DNA of 64,000 bases, from contig NZ_RWIT01000001.1 in assembly GCF_003944715.1 (NCBI RefSeq), forward strand, positions 806,001 through 870,000. The letters are read 5' to 3'. Below the pieces are notes generated by a model. The model ran no database searches. It had not been told where the DNA came from and saw only the letters and a program-made list of their open reading frames with translations. Positions 8,828-18,046 of this stretch are shown here, one piece after another. Origin of the DNA: Hymenobacter rigui. Lineage in GTDB: Bacteria; Bacteroidota; Bacteroidia; Cytophagales; Hymenobacteraceae. The position numbers and the translations under genes were made by a program. Numbering within the stretch: the stretch's first letter is position 1; each line of letters begins with the position of its first letter.

Positions 8828-9400
8828 ATGGCCACTGCCACCCGTACAACCGATTTTCTGGATGCCCTGGCTGCTGATGTAGAGCGGGTGCGGGAAGTGG
8901 CCAACCGCCGCTTCCGCCCCCTCACCGACGACCAGCTGAACCGGGGACCCGGACCCGGCAAATGGAGCGTAGGCCAGTGCCTGGAGCACCTCAATATTGT
9001 GGGTGGGTTATATCTACCGGTTATCAACCGCAAAGTAAAAGCCGCCAAAGAGCGAGGCTCCGCACCAGCTGATACGGTAGCCCACGGCTTTTTTGGCCGG
9101 AAAATGACGGAGGCCATGCGGGCTTCGGCCACCGAGAAACCCATGAAAGCCCCGCAACAATACGCGCCCAGCGGCTCCCGGCTGCCCCGTACGGTTATTG
9201 AGGTATTCAGCCGACAGCTGGATGAATTGAGCAACCTCATCGAGCAGGCCCGCCGTATCAATGCCAACGCCGTGCGCATTCCCAATCCCATTATTCCGCT
9301 GCTGATTCCGCGCCTGACGGACGTGCTGGAATTGCTGGTAGAGCACATCAAGCGCCACATCGGTCAGGCCGAGCGGGTGCTGGACAGCCGGGAGCTGTAA
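8828..9400 (+). CDS. DinB/YfiT-family putative metalloenzyme
   Basis: A 190-residue four-helix-bundle protein of the DinB superfamily. The ATG at 8828 is chosen because family similarity begins directly after it; the longer frame from 8759 adds a region with no coding character. Typical features are GKWSVGQCLEHLNIV (about residues 44-58), supplying the first histidine, and a C-terminal LVEHIKRHIGQ (about 171-181), supplying the other two likely metal ligands. Family members use a metal with bacillithiol, mycothiol or similar cofactors for transferase reactions, or have unknown roles. The specific reaction cannot be inferred. Confidence 0.8.
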   Translation: MATATRTTDFLDALAADVERVREVANRRFRPLTDDQLNRGPGPGKWSVGQCLEHLNIVGGLYLPVINRKVKAAKERGSAPADTVAHGFFGRKMTEAMRASATEKPMKAPQQYAPSGSRLPRTVIEVFSRQLDELSNLIEQARRINANAVRIPNPIIPLLIPRLTDVLELLVEHIKRHIGQAERVLDSREL

Positions 9401-9425
9401 GGAGTTGTTGAATCAGAACCAGAAG

Positions 9426-9521
9426 AACGTCATGCTGGGCGCAGCCGAAGCATCTCTACCGCTCCGTTAGATAGCATTCAACGAAGCGGTAGAGATGCTT
9501 CGACAAGCTCAGCATGACGTT
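9426..9521. repeat. Palindromic REP-like repeat, family A, copy 1
   Basis: An imperfect inverted repeat. The left arm begins aacgtcatgctg and contains gaagcatctctaccgct; the right arm is agcggtagagatgcttcg followed by a diverged caagctcagcatgacgtt. It shares the terminal GTCATGC..GAAGCATCT pattern with other copies at 29616, 52130, 56084 and 57072. Confidence 0.85.
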
Positions 9522-9532
9522 TCACTATTATC

Positions 9533-9572
9533 AAAAAAGTCCCGTCGGCTGTGTGCCGGCGGGACTTTTTTA
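9533..9572. terminator. Hairpin terminator downstream of the DinB-family gene
   Basis: aaaaaagtcccg and cgggactttttt arms with a short loop; A and T runs on both sides allow use in both directions. Confidence 0.85.
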
Positions 9573-9669
9573 GTTGATGCCCGAAGATTTCGCTGATATC
9601 CGTATGGAATCCGGCTCAGCCTAGCATCTGGGTTTTTACCAACTTGCCCCGCTCATTCGTTCCTACTGC

Positions 9670-12600
9670 ATGCGTCCTTTCCTGTTAAGTGTACTCGTCC
9701 TGCTGATGTTCTTTGCCACCGGCTCCTCCCAGACGACCCCGCCCGGCGCGGGCGGCCCCAGTCCTGCCACCTGGAAAAAGATTGACCAACTGCTGGCCCG
9801 CGACCAGACGGCTTCGGCCGCCAAACTGCTGGAGCCACTCTACCAGCAGGCCCGCCGCCAGCAGAATACCCCCGAGCACCTGCGCACGCTGCTATACAAG
9901 CTGCGCCTGCTGGAAGCCCGGGAGGAAGAAGCCGACGTGCAGGCCATTCAACTGGTGGAGCAGGACTTGCAAACGGCCCAGTTTCCGGCCCGGCCGGTGC
10001 TGCATAGCCTGTTGGCCCAGCTCTACGCCCGCTACTACGACAACCACCGCTACCAGCTCTACGACCGGACCCGCACCAAACCCGACACCGCCGACCAAAG
10101 CCGCCAGGACCTGCGCACCTGGGATGCCGCCCGTCTCGGCGCGGCGGTGGTGCAGCACTACCGCGCCTCGGTGCAGGAGGAGCCCCGCCGCCAGCAGCAG
10201 CTGAAACTGGCCACGCTGGGCTACCTCAGCCGTGGCGGCAGCACCGAAGGCCGCGCGTTACGCCCCACGCTCTACGATTTGCTGGCCCACCGCGCCGTGG
10301 AAGGTCTCGGCAACGATGAGCTGTATATCACCAAGCCCGCCCAGCAGTTCGAGCTGATGGACGCCGCTTTGTTCGGCCCCGCCCCGGAGTTTGCCCGCCT
10401 AAAGCTGACGGCTCCGGCCGCCGATTCGCTGAACGGGCAGTTCCACGCGTTGCAGGTGATGCAGCAGCTACTGGCGTTCCGCCTCCAGGACGCCGCCAAC
10501 CCCGCCGCTTTGGCCGACGCCGACCGGCTGCGGCTGGAATTCGTGCACGAGCATGCCACGCTAGCCACCAAAGCCGAGCTGTACCGCGCTGCCCTGGCCC
10601 GCGCCGCCGAGACGTACAAAGCCCTACCTATCAGCACGGAGCTGCGGGTGCTGGAAGCCGGTACCTGGGAAGAAACCGACCCCGCCAAAGCCCACGCGCT
10701 GGCCGTAGCTGCCGAGAAGCAGTTCCCAAAATCCCGGGGCGCGCAACAGGCCGCCGCCCTGCGCCAGCGCCAGGAGCGAATGGAGCTGGCCTTCACCACT
10801 GAGGACGTGCTGCTGCCCAACCAGCCCTGGCAGCTGCGCCTGACGGTGCGCAACGCCCCTCGCCTGTACGCCACGGCCTACCGCATCAGCAATGCCCAGG
10901 TGCTGCGGCAGCTGGAGCGGCCCGAACTGTACGAGGATAAAACCTGGCAGCAGCGCTACGCCCGCGCCCTGGCGGCCCAACCCGCCGCTACCTGGACGTT
11001 GGACGTGCCCGGCCCCCGGGACTTCCGCAGCCACACCGTGCAGCACGCCGGCCCGGCTTTGCCGCTGGGGCACTACCTCATCGTGCTGAGCACCGCCGCC
11101 AGCAACCCCACCAAAGAGCAAGCCGGCGCGGTAACGGCCTACAGCCAAGTGCAGGTAAGCGAGCTGAGCTACGTGCGCCGCAGCGCCGACCGCACCGAAG
11201 GTCCCGAGTTGCTGGTACTGCACCGCCAGAGCGGTGCCCCCCGGCCCGGCGTGCAGGTGCTACCGTTCCTAACTACCTACAATCAGGAGGCTCGTCGTCA
11301 TCAAGTGCGGCGCGGACAGCCTACGCAAACCAGTACCGAAGGGCAGGTGAAGATTCCAGTAAGCACCTCGTCAGATTACACGCAGTTCAATCCGGCCCTG
11401 TTGAGCCAGGGTGCCGACTCGCTCTGGACGGAAGACCTAGGTCATTTCTACTCTCGATACAATGAGCACACTAGGCCGGAAGAAGCCCAACTGCGCACTT
11501 TCCTGTACACTGACCGCGCCATCTACCGCCCGGGCCAAACGGTGTATTTCAAAGGGATTCTGACGGAAACGCTAGCCGGCAAATCGAAGCTGCTGACCAA
11601 GCGGGCCGTGAGTTTACGGCTGGTGGATGTGAACGGGCAGATGGTCAAGTCGCTCGATTTCGTCACTTCCGAGTTTGGCTCCTTCCACGGCTCCTTTGTG
11701 CTGCCGACGGGGCTGATGAATGGGGAAATGACGATTCAGACCCAGTTTGGCAGCATTAGCTTCGCCGTAGAAGACTACAAGCGGCCCACGTTCCAGGTGA
11801 CGTTTGAGCCGGTGAAGGGCACCCCGGTGCTGGGGCAGCCTGTAACGGTGCGCGGCAAGGCCACCGCCTACGCCGGTCAGCCTATCGACGGGGCCACGGT
11901 GAGCTACCGGGTGGTGCGGCGCACGTTCTGGCCCTTCTTCGGCCGGGGCATCTACGGCGGCGGCCGGCCCGAGCAGGAAATCCTCAGTGGCACCGCCCGC
12001 ACCGATTCGGCCGGGGGCTTTACCATCACCTTCGTTGCCAAAGGCGAGGACCGGAAACAGGGCAAGCGCGGCGGCTGGGGCCCCGGCTACGCCTTCGAGG
12101 TAACGGCCGACGTGACGGATGCCGCCGGCGAAACCCGCACTGGCACCCAGCGTGTGAGCCTGGGCACCGAGGCCCTGACGCTGCGCCTGGAGCTGCCCGA
12201 GCTGCTGAACCGCGCCGAGCTGCCCACACCCCGCCTCCTCAGCACCAACGCCGCCGGCGAGGCCCAGCCCGCCCGGGGCCAGCTGCGCCTCTACCGCCTC
12301 ACTCCCCCCGCCCGGCCGCTGCGCCCCCGCCTCTGGGAGCAGCCCGCGCAGGAAGCGTTGAGCCCGGAAGAATTTAAACGCCGCTTCCCGCTGGATGCCT
12401 ACGGCCGGGAAGACAACGACAGCACCTGGGCCCGCACGCTGGTGCTCACCCAGGACTTCGACACCGATAAAACCCCGCTGCTGCCCGCCCTGCAAACGGC
12501 CCTGGTGGCCCAGCAACCCGGCCGCTACCTGCTGGAAGCCACGGCCGCTTCGGCCGCCGCTGGTCAGCCCGAGGCCCGCGCCGAGCAGCGGTTCACCCTG

Positions 12601-15600
12601 TTCGACCCCGCCGCCACCACGTTGCCCGTGCCTACCACCGACTGGTTTGTGCCCTTGCAGGATAGCATAGCGCCCGGCCAGACGGCCCGCTTCCTGGTGG
12701 GCAGCTCTTTGGATGGGGCCCGCGTGCTGCTGGAAGCCGAGGCCAAGGGCCAGACCCTGCGCCACGAGTGGCTGACGCTTCGTGCCGGTGAGCAGCGCGT
12801 GGTGGAAGTGCCCGTGCCTGCCGCCCTCGGCGAAACCCAGCTCTACGTGCACCTCACCCAGGTGCGCGACAACCGCCTCTACACCCACACGGCCCAGGTG
12901 CAGGTAGCCACGCCGCCCGCCCCGCTGGTGCTCAGCATTGCCACCTTCCGCGATAAGCTGCAGCCCGGCCAGAAGGAAACCTGGCGCGTCACCATCCACC
13001 AAACGAATGGTAAACCCGCCGATGCCGAACTGCTGGCTACGCTCTACGATAAGTCGCTGGACGTATTCCGCCCCCACGATTTCACCGCCCCGGAGTTCTA
13101 CCGACCCTACTTCCCGCCCACACTGGCCTGGCAGGGTCGCTTCGGCACGGAGGAAGGAGAGGAGCTGTTTGACGGGCAGTCGTACGTTGGCTATCCAGAT
13201 GGTGTGCTATACCCAGAGTTGAACTTGTGGGGGTATACCTCAGAGCACACGCTCGTAGTGGAAGAAGTAGTTGAGACCAAGGCATATCCAGTAGCAGCAG
13301 CTCCGGCGGGCCGGGTAATGCTGCGGGGTGCTGTGGCCCTTGCGCAGAAGAAAGGTGTTGTCAGTTCTCCTAGGTTTGGTGATGCGGCCGACGCTGTAGC
13401 TGCCCCTGCTCCGCCCGCTGCCCAGCCCGACCTCAGCACCGTGCAGGCCCGCAAGGATTTCCGGGAAACGGCCCTGTGGATGCCCGCCGTGCGCACCAAC
13501 GCGCAGGGCGAAACCGTGCTGGAATTCCAGCTGCCCGAAGCCGTGACGCGCTGGCAGCTGCTGGCCCTGGCCCACGACCAGCAACTGCATACCGGCCTGC
13601 TGCGCCGGGAGCTGGTCACGCAAAAGAGCCTGCAGGTAACGCCCAACGCCCCCCGTTTCTTCCGGGAAGGGGACCAGCTGACCTTCTCGGCCAAGCTCAG
13701 CAACCTCACCGCCCAGGCCCTCAGCGGCACCGCCCAGCTCCTCCTGCTCGACGCCCGTACCCAGCAGCCCCTGGAAAGCCAGCTCCTCAAAAGCCCCGCC
13801 CAGGTCAGCTTCAGCCTCAGCGGCAACCAAAGCCAGGCCGTGAGCTGGAAGCTGACCATCCCCGAAACCGCCGAAGGCCAGCTTCCCCTCGAAGCCATTA
13901 CCTACCGGGTAGTAGCACAAGGAAAATCGGAGGAATTAAAAATTAAAAACGAAAAATTAAAAGCTGGACGAAAGGCCCGTAAAGAGGCCAAAAACGAGCA
14001 ACAAGCAACTAGAAACCAGCAACTAGAAACTTTCTCCGATGGCGAGGAAAACACGCTGCCGGTGCTACCGAACCGGGTGCTGCTAACCGAAACTCTGCCG
14101 CTGGCGGTGGTGGGGCCGGCTACCCGGGAGTTTGAGCTGAAGAAGCTGACCAGCACCACCTCCGGCACCCGCCGCAACTACTCGCTCACGCTGGAAATGA
14201 CGCCCAACCCGGCCTGGTACGCCGTACAGGCGCTGCCCTACCTGATGGAGTACCCCTACGAGTGCTCGGAGCAGACTTTCAGCCGCCTCTACGCCAACCT
14301 GCTGGCCGCTAAAATCCTGCAGAGCAACCCCCAGCTGCGCACCACGCTGGCCGAATGGCAGCGCGCCACCCAGTCCGGCGACAAAGCCGTCCTTACCAGC
14401 AAGCTGGAGCAAAACCAGGAGCTGAAAAATATACTGCTGCAGGAAACGCCCTGGGTGCGCGACGCCCAGAACGAAACCGAGCGGATGCGCCGCCTCGCCG
14501 AGTTGTTTGATGAGCCCCGCCTGAAAGCCGAAACCGCCCGCGCCCTCACTAAGCTGAAACAGATGCAGTTGCCCGACGGCTCCTTCCCCTGGTTTGAGCG
14601 CATGCCCGCCGACCGGTACATCACCCAGCTCATCGTGGCCGGCTTCGGCAAGCTGCAGAAGCTGGGGGCTTTCGATGCTGGGCAGGACCCCACCGCCCGC
14701 CAAATGCTGCAAAACGCTGTGGCCTACTTGGATGGGGAGTTGCAGGATGACTACACCCAGCTCCGCAAGCAGCCCAAGGTAGATCTGAAGCAGGACCACC
14801 TCGCCGATCTGCAGGTGCAGGCCCTGTACGCCCGCAGCTTCTGGCCCGCGCTGGCCGTGCGAAAGGAGGCCCAGCCGGCCCAGGCGTACTACCAGCAGCA
14901 GGCCGCCACCTACTGGCCGGGCCGCACCCGCTACGAGCAGGCTCTGATGGCACTGGCATTGCACCGCGCCAAAACCCAGCCCGCCGCCGTCAAAAATATT
15001 CTCACAGCCTTACAGGAAAACGCCCTCCACTCGCCCGAGCTGGGCATGTACTGGAAAGACGTGCGCGGCGGCTACTATTGGCGCGAAGCCCCCACCGAAA
15101 CCCAGGCTACCCTCATTGAAGCCTTCGATGAGGTGCTCAGCGACCAGAAATCGGTGGATGAGATGAAGCTGTGGTTGCTCAGCCAGAAGCGCGTGCAGAA
15201 CTGGGAAAGCACCCGCGCCACCGCCGATGCCTGCTACGCTTTGCTGCTGCGGGGTTCCAACTGGCTGCAATCCACCCAACCCCTGCAGGTAACGGTAGGA
15301 GGGAAGCCCGTGCATCCCACCAGCCAGCAGGCCGGCACCGGCTACTACAAAGTAACCTGGCCCGCCGCCGACATCAAGCCCGCCCAGGGCCGCATAACGG
15401 TGCAGAAGCCCGACGCCGGCGTGGCCTGGGGCGGCTTGTACTGGCAGTACTTCGAGCAGCCCGATAAGGTAACGGCCGCCGTGGGTGGCCTGCAGCTGGA
15501 GCGCCGCCTGTACCGGGAGCAGCGCACCGCCGCCGGCCCCGTGCTGGAACCCCTCACCGCCGCCACGCCCCTGCGCGTGGGCGACGTGCTGGTGGTGCGC

Positions 15601-15912
15601 CTCGTGTTGCGCGCCGACCGGGACCTGGAGTACGTGCACATGAAGGACCAGCGCGCCGCCGGCCTGGAGCTCATCGGTCAGACCTCCGGCTACCGCTACC
15701 AGAGCGGCCTGGGCTACTACGAGAGCCCCCGCGACGCAGCCACCAATTTCTTCATCAGCTACTTCCCCAAGGGCACCCACACCTTCGAGTACCGCCTGCG
15801 GGCGGCCCAGGCCGGAAACTTCTCCGGCGGCCTCTCGCAGCTGCAGTGCCTGTACGCCCCCGAGTTTACGGCCCACTCGGCCGGCACGCGGGTACAAATT
15901 GTCGGGCAGTAG
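9670..15912 (+). CDS. Alpha-2-macroglobulin family protein (large bacterial protease inhibitor)
   Basis: A 2080-residue secreted protein with signal peptide (MRPFLLSVLVLLMFFATGSS). Alpha-2-macroglobulins trap proteases after cleavage of a bait segment and protect the envelope. The N-terminal 370 residues are helical and rich in Gln/Ala. The MG2 segment starts near residue 610 (FLYTDRAIYRPGQTVYFKG). A linker at about residues 1175-1255, lower in GC than its surroundings, precedes FRETALWMP, the start of the core domain, and sits where the bait region is found. The thioester motif CSEQ is at Cys1532, so the CxEQ pattern is intact. At residues 1418-1456 the frame contains a basic, AT-rich insert (see repeat at 13930). 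The usual partner, a PBP1C transglycosylase, is not adjacent. A 3' hairpin lies at 15947. Confidence 0.9.
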   Translation: MRPFLLSVLVLLMFFATGSSQTTPPGAGGPSPATWKKIDQLLARDQTASAAKLLEPLYQQARRQQNTPEHLRTLLYKLRLLEAREEEADVQAIQLVEQDLQTAQFPARPVLHSLLAQLYARYYDNHRYQLYDRTRTKPDTADQSRQDLRTWDAARLGAAVVQHYRASVQEEPRRQQQLKLATLGYLSRGGSTEGRALRPTLYDLLAHRAVEGLGNDELYITKPAQQFELMDAALFGPAPEFARLKLTAPAADSLNGQFHALQVMQQLLAFRLQDAANPAALADADRLRLEFVHEHATLATKAELYRAALARAAETYKALPISTELRVLEAGTWEETDPAKAHALAVAAEKQFPKSRGAQQAAALRQRQERMELAFTTEDVLLPNQPWQLRLTVRNAPRLYATAYRISNAQVLRQLERPELYEDKTWQQRYARALAAQPAATWTLDVPGPRDFRSHTVQHAGPALPLGHYLIVLSTAASNPTKEQAGAVTAYSQVQVSELSYVRRSADRTEGPELLVLHRQSGAPRPGVQVLPFLTTYNQEARRHQVRRGQPTQTSTEGQVKIPVSTSSDYTQFNPALLSQGADSLWTEDLGHFYSRYNEHTRPEEAQLRTFLYTDRAIYRPGQTVYFKGILTETLAGKSKLLTKRAVSLRLVDVNGQMVKSLDFVTSEFGSFHGSFVLPTGLMNGEMTIQTQFGSISFAVEDYKRPTFQVTFEPVKGTPVLGQPVTVRGKATAYAGQPIDGATVSYRVVRRTFWPFFGRGIYGGGRPEQEILSGTARTDSAGGFTITFVAKGEDRKQGKRGGWGPGYAFEVTADVTDAAGETRTGTQRVSLGTEALTLRLELPELLNRAELPTPRLLSTNAAGEAQPARGQLRLYRLTPPARPLRPRLWEQPAQEALSPEEFKRRFPLDAYGREDNDSTWARTLVLTQDFDTDKTPLLPALQTALVAQQPGRYLLEATAASAAAGQPEARAEQRFTLFDPAATTLPVPTTDWFVPLQDSIAPGQTARFLVGSSLDGARVLLEAEAKGQTLRHEWLTLRAGEQRVVEVPVPAALGETQLYVHLTQVRDNRLYTHTAQVQVATPPAPLVLSIATFRDKLQPGQKETWRVTIHQTNGKPADAELLATLYDKSLDVFRPHDFTAPEFYRPYFPPTLAWQGRFGTEEGEELFDGQSYVGYPDGVLYPELNLWGYTSEHTLVVEEVVETKAYPVAAAPAGRVMLRGAVALAQKKGVVSSPRFGDAADAVAAPAPPAAQPDLSTVQARKDFRETALWMPAVRTNAQGETVLEFQLPEAVTRWQLLALAHDQQLHTGLLRRELVTQKSLQVTPNAPRFFREGDQLTFSAKLSNLTAQALSGTAQLLLLDARTQQPLESQLLKSPAQVSFSLSGNQSQAVSWKLTIPETAEGQLPLEAITYRVVAQGKSEELKIKNEKLKAGRKARKEAKNEQQATRNQQLETFSDGEENTLPVLPNRVLLTETLPLAVVGPATREFELKKLTSTTSGTRRNYSLTLEMTPNPAWYAVQALPYLMEYPYECSEQTFSRLYANLLAAKILQSNPQLRTTLAEWQRATQSGDKAVLTSKLEQNQELKNILLQETPWVRDAQNETERMRRLAELFDEPRLKAETARALTKLKQMQLPDGSFPWFERMPADRYITQLIVAGFGKLQKLGAFDAGQDPTARQMLQNAVAYLDGELQDDYTQLRKQPKVDLKQDHLADLQVQALYARSFWPALAVRKEAQPAQAYYQQQAATYWPGRTRYEQALMALALHRAKTQPAAVKNILTALQENALHSPELGMYWKDVRGGYYWREAPTETQATLIEAFDEVLSDQKSVDEMKLWLLSQKRVQNWESTRATADACYALLLRGSNWLQSTQPLQVTVGGKPVHPTSQQAGTGYYKVTWPAADIKPAQGRITVQKPDAGVAWGGLYWQYFEQPDKVTAAVGGLQLERRLYREQRTAAGPVLEPLTAATPLRVGDVLVVRLVLRADRDLEYVHMKDQRAAGLELIGQTSGYRYQSGLGYYESPRDAATNFFISYFPKGTHTFEYRLRAAQAGNFSGGLSQLQCLYAPEFTAHSAGTRVQIVGQ
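13930..14034 (+). repeat. AT-rich repeat-like insert inside the macroglobulin gene
   Basis: Two simple blocks lie in frame. The first is a run of ttaaaaa-type units (13936-13964). The second is a direct duplication of gcaactagaaac (14005-14016 and 14019-14030). The wording matches intergenic repeat DNA elsewhere in the window (17961-18045) rather than coding sequence. It encodes a Lys/Glu/Gln-rich stretch of about 35 residues between two conserved domains. Confidence 0.7.
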
Positions 15913-15946
15913 GGAGAGGGAAGCGCTATTGCGTGCTGAAACAGAG

Positions 15947-15990
15947 TACGCGGGGTTTTGCCGTAAACCGCCACTGCAAAACCCCGCGTA
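15947..15990 (+). terminator. Hairpin after the macroglobulin gene
   Basis: A perfect 15-bp inverted repeat (tacgcggggttttgc and its complement) with a 14-nt loop, 35 nt after the stop codon. There is no T run, so termination is less certain. Confidence 0.55.
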
Positions 15991-16025
15991 TTCCACCCCG
16001 AACCACTGCGTGAAAACACGCAAGG

Positions 16026-16057
16026 TTTGGCCTGCCCGCCAACGGATTGTACATTTG
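16026..16057 (+). promoter_or_regulatory. Bacteroidota-type promoter of the small basic-tail protein gene
   Basis: TTTG (16026-16029), 20-nt spacer and TACATTTG (16050-16057): both elements match the phylum consensus. The expected start gives a leader of about 20 nt before the ATG at 16082. Confidence 0.65.
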
Positions 16058-16081
16058 CAGTTCGTTTGGTTTTAAGTAAGG

Positions 16082-16555
16082 ATGAAGTTGTTACAACGAG
16101 TTGCTTTTCTACTGCTGGCATTGCTATTAAGCACTGCCACGGCCTTCGCTCAGGATGAAGCCAAAGCCACCGCTACCCCTACTCACCTGCCCGGCGAGGA
16201 AAAATTATCGGCTCAGGAGCGCGCCGAGCGGGATTTTCTGATGCCCGTACGCCGCAAGCAGGCCGCCAAGCTGCGGGCCACCGCAGAGGAAGTTGGGGTG
16301 CACCAACCCGCCATTGAAGCCACGGCCCACAACCTGGAAGCAGCCGTGCCGGAAGCTGAAAAACTGGCTCCGGTAGCGGCCCCCGAAGCCAAAGCCGCTC
16401 CAGCCGTTGTGCACCGTCGTACCAGCAGCACGCATCGTCGGCACACCAGTACGCACCGCAGTAGTAGCCGGACCTCTTCGCGCAAGAAGACCACGGCGAA
16501 AAAAACGAGCTCCAAGAAAACGAGTACTCGGAAAAAGAGCACGCGTCGCCGTTAG
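16082..16555 (+). CDS. Exported protein with histone-H1-like basic C-terminus
   Basis: A 157-residue protein with a signal peptide (residues 1-23, ending ATAFA). A charged helical middle (about 40-105) is rich in Ala/Glu. The last 45 residues are almost only Lys, Arg, Ser and Thr (SRKKTTAKKTSSKKTSTRKK). The tail resembles histone H1 or DNA-binding tails, yet the signal peptide predicts export, so binding of anionic envelope polymers or extracellular DNA is as likely as chromosome binding. No domain is recognised. It has its own promoter and terminator. Confidence 0.65.
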   Translation: MKLLQRVAFLLLALLLSTATAFAQDEAKATATPTHLPGEEKLSAQERAERDFLMPVRRKQAAKLRATAEEVGVHQPAIEATAHNLEAAVPEAEKLAPVAAPEAKAAPAVVHRRTSSTHRRHTSTHRSSSRTSSRKKTTAKKTSSKKTSTRKKSTRRR

Positions 16556-16571
16556 CGCCTACTCAAACCCC

Positions 16572-16614
16572 AGCAAAAAGCCCTACCGATGCATCATCGG
16601 TGGGGCTTTTTGCT
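16572..16614. terminator. Bidirectional intrinsic terminator
   Basis: Stem agcaaaaagccc..accgatg with its complement and A5/T5 flanks between convergent genes ending at 16555 and 16655. Confidence 0.85.
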
Positions 16615-16654
16615 GAACAATATAGTGGCTGGTACGGGGCCGTTGATGATGCTG

Positions 16655-17506
16655 TCATTTCGCATCTGTGTCGTCTTCCGCCGGATCGGGCGGGGCGACG
16701 TGGTAGCGTGGGGTACGCCAAGGGGCTAAACGGTTTTGCACTGAAGTCAGCCGCCAGCCGTATCCAATCTGTGCTGTGGCGTAGGAGCCCCGGTGGCGAG
16801 TAGTAAGGTTGCCTGATTGGACAGCCCCCGCGGCATCCAGGTAGTCCAGCCGCCGGGTGTCAACTTCGGCCAGCGGCAATAGTCCGCGCTGGTAATCCAG
16901 GCTTACCAGTAGAAATTGCCGGCTCGTGAGGGCATACTGAACCTGGAAGGAGGCTCCTATCAACGGCGTCCAACGGCGAGGGTACTGTGTGTGCAATAGT
17001 ACCAGCGGCTGATCAGGCTCGGGCCAGCCGGTAGTATTACCGCCCACCGTGAAAATCCAGTTTTCATCGGTCATGAATCGGTTGAGTTGATAGCCGTAAC
17101 CAACGCTCAGGCCGGCATCCACGTGCCAGCGCGGCCCCCAGGTCAAAACGTCGAGATACTGTAGCCCTACACTGGTGTGCAGCAAACCTCCGGAGCCAAA
17201 ACCCGCACTCTGCCGTCCGTATCCGCTCCGGTAGTGCAGCATGGGCGATAAGCCGGTAATATGTTGAGCTACACTGAGGCCCAGGCGCGAAGTTAACGGC
17301 AGCATGGCCCGTAGTTGTGCGGCCAGCTGGAATGAGCCCCCGGCACTAAAACCCGGTGGCACAGCAGAAGGTCCAAGGCTGGCAGCAGTCAACGATATTC
17401 CTATACTGCCGCTAATTTCTGGAGTGCGCTGGGCCTGGGCCGATTTACCAATCAAGCTACTAAGTATCAGCAGCCCGCTGCACTGGGATATAAAGCGGAT
17501 TCTCAT
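16655..17506 (-). CDS. Predicted outer-membrane beta-barrel protein
   Basis: About 283 residues from the ATG at 17506 (MRIRFISQCSGLLILSSL), which gives a normal signal peptide ending SAQA; the longer frame to 17581 adds a non-signal-like extension. The mature part alternates glycine/aromatic strands with short turns (SGYGRQSAGFGSGGLLHTSVGLQYLDVL, split by turns) as in porin-like barrels, and the final strand is TAQIGYGWRL-like before a short polar tail. Function unknown; it could be a type IX secretion accessory or a general barrel. Confidence 0.65.
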   Translation of the reverse strand: MRIRFISQCSGLLILSSLIGKSAQAQRTPEISGSIGISLTAASLGPSAVPPGFSAGGSFQLAAQLRAMLPLTSRLGLSVAQHITGLSPMLHYRSGYGRQSAGFGSGGLLHTSVGLQYLDVLTWGPRWHVDAGLSVGYGYQLNRFMTDENWIFTVGGNTTGWPEPDQPLVLLHTQYPRRWTPLIGASFQVQYALTSRQFLLVSLDYQRGLLPLAEVDTRRLDYLDAAGAVQSGNLTTRHRGSYATAQIGYGWRLTSVQNRLAPWRTPRYHVAPPDPAEDDTDAK

Positions 17507-17626
17507 ATACAATCGGGTAACAAACCGATATGCTAACGGCCAGATGGTAAATACTCTTATATAGCTATAAAAAAACAGCACACAGTATGAGTTGCGTGCT
17601 GTTTTTCGTTCGTACGGTTTCCGCTG

Positions 17627-17953
17627 TTACGCGTCCTGGGGCATGAGGCGCACTACCAGCCCATCCATGCGCGGGTGCAGTCGGATCTGGCAGGAGAGGC
17701 GGCTGCCCTGCGTCATCACCGGCAGGCTTTCCAGCATGGCCAGCTCGTCGTCGGAGGGCTCGGGCAGCTCGGGGCCGGCCAGCACTTCCACGTGGCAGGT
17801 GCCGCACAGCGCCATCCCGCCGCAGGTAGCCTGAATATCGTAGCCATCGGCCTTCATCACCTCCATCAGGCTCAGACCCATATCCGTCGGGGCCTGAATC
17901 TCGCGCCGCTGGCCGGGCGCTTCCTCCACATATACGCGTACGTCGTCAGTCAT
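17627..17953 (-). CDS. [2Fe-2S] ferredoxin, adrenodoxin type
   Basis: A 108-residue electron carrier. Cluster ligands are Cys44, Cys50, Cys53 (CGGMALCGTC) and Cys88 (RLSCQI), the C-x5-C-x2-C spacing of vertebrate/ISC-type ferredoxins. It lies 93 nt downstream of a ferredoxin-NAD(P)+ reductase gene on the same strand, with a palindromic repeat between them. The natural reading is that the reductase supplies electrons to this ferredoxin. The final acceptor (cytochrome P450, desaturase or Fe-S assembly) is not encoded nearby. Confidence 0.92.
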   Translation of the reverse strand: MTDDVRVYVEEAPGQRREIQAPTDMGLSLMEVMKADGYDIQATCGGMALCGTCHVEVLAGPELPEPSDDELAMLESLPVMTQGSRLSCQIRLHPRMDGLVVRLMPQDA

Positions 17954-17960
17954 AAGTATT

Positions 17961-18045
17961 CAGTTGTCAGTTACTAGTTGCCGGTTGCCAGTGCAGGTAT
18001 TCCTAAAGAACAACCTGACAACTGACAACCGGTAACTGGCAACTG
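17961..18045. repeat. Palindromic repeat, family B (gttgtcagttac type)
   Basis: An imperfect inverted repeat of about 30-nt arms made of cagttgtcagttac/ggtaactggcaactg units with a 20-nt centre. It lies between the ferredoxin and reductase genes and could form a hairpin in their shared transcript. Confidence 0.75.
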
Positions 18046-18046
18046 C

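Noticed and set aside
11614..13077. Long open frame on the minus strand (487 codons) inside the macroglobulin gene
   Set aside because: It is antisense to a well-supported gene in high-GC DNA, where third-base bias opens the opposite frame; composition is His/Gly-rich with no domain.
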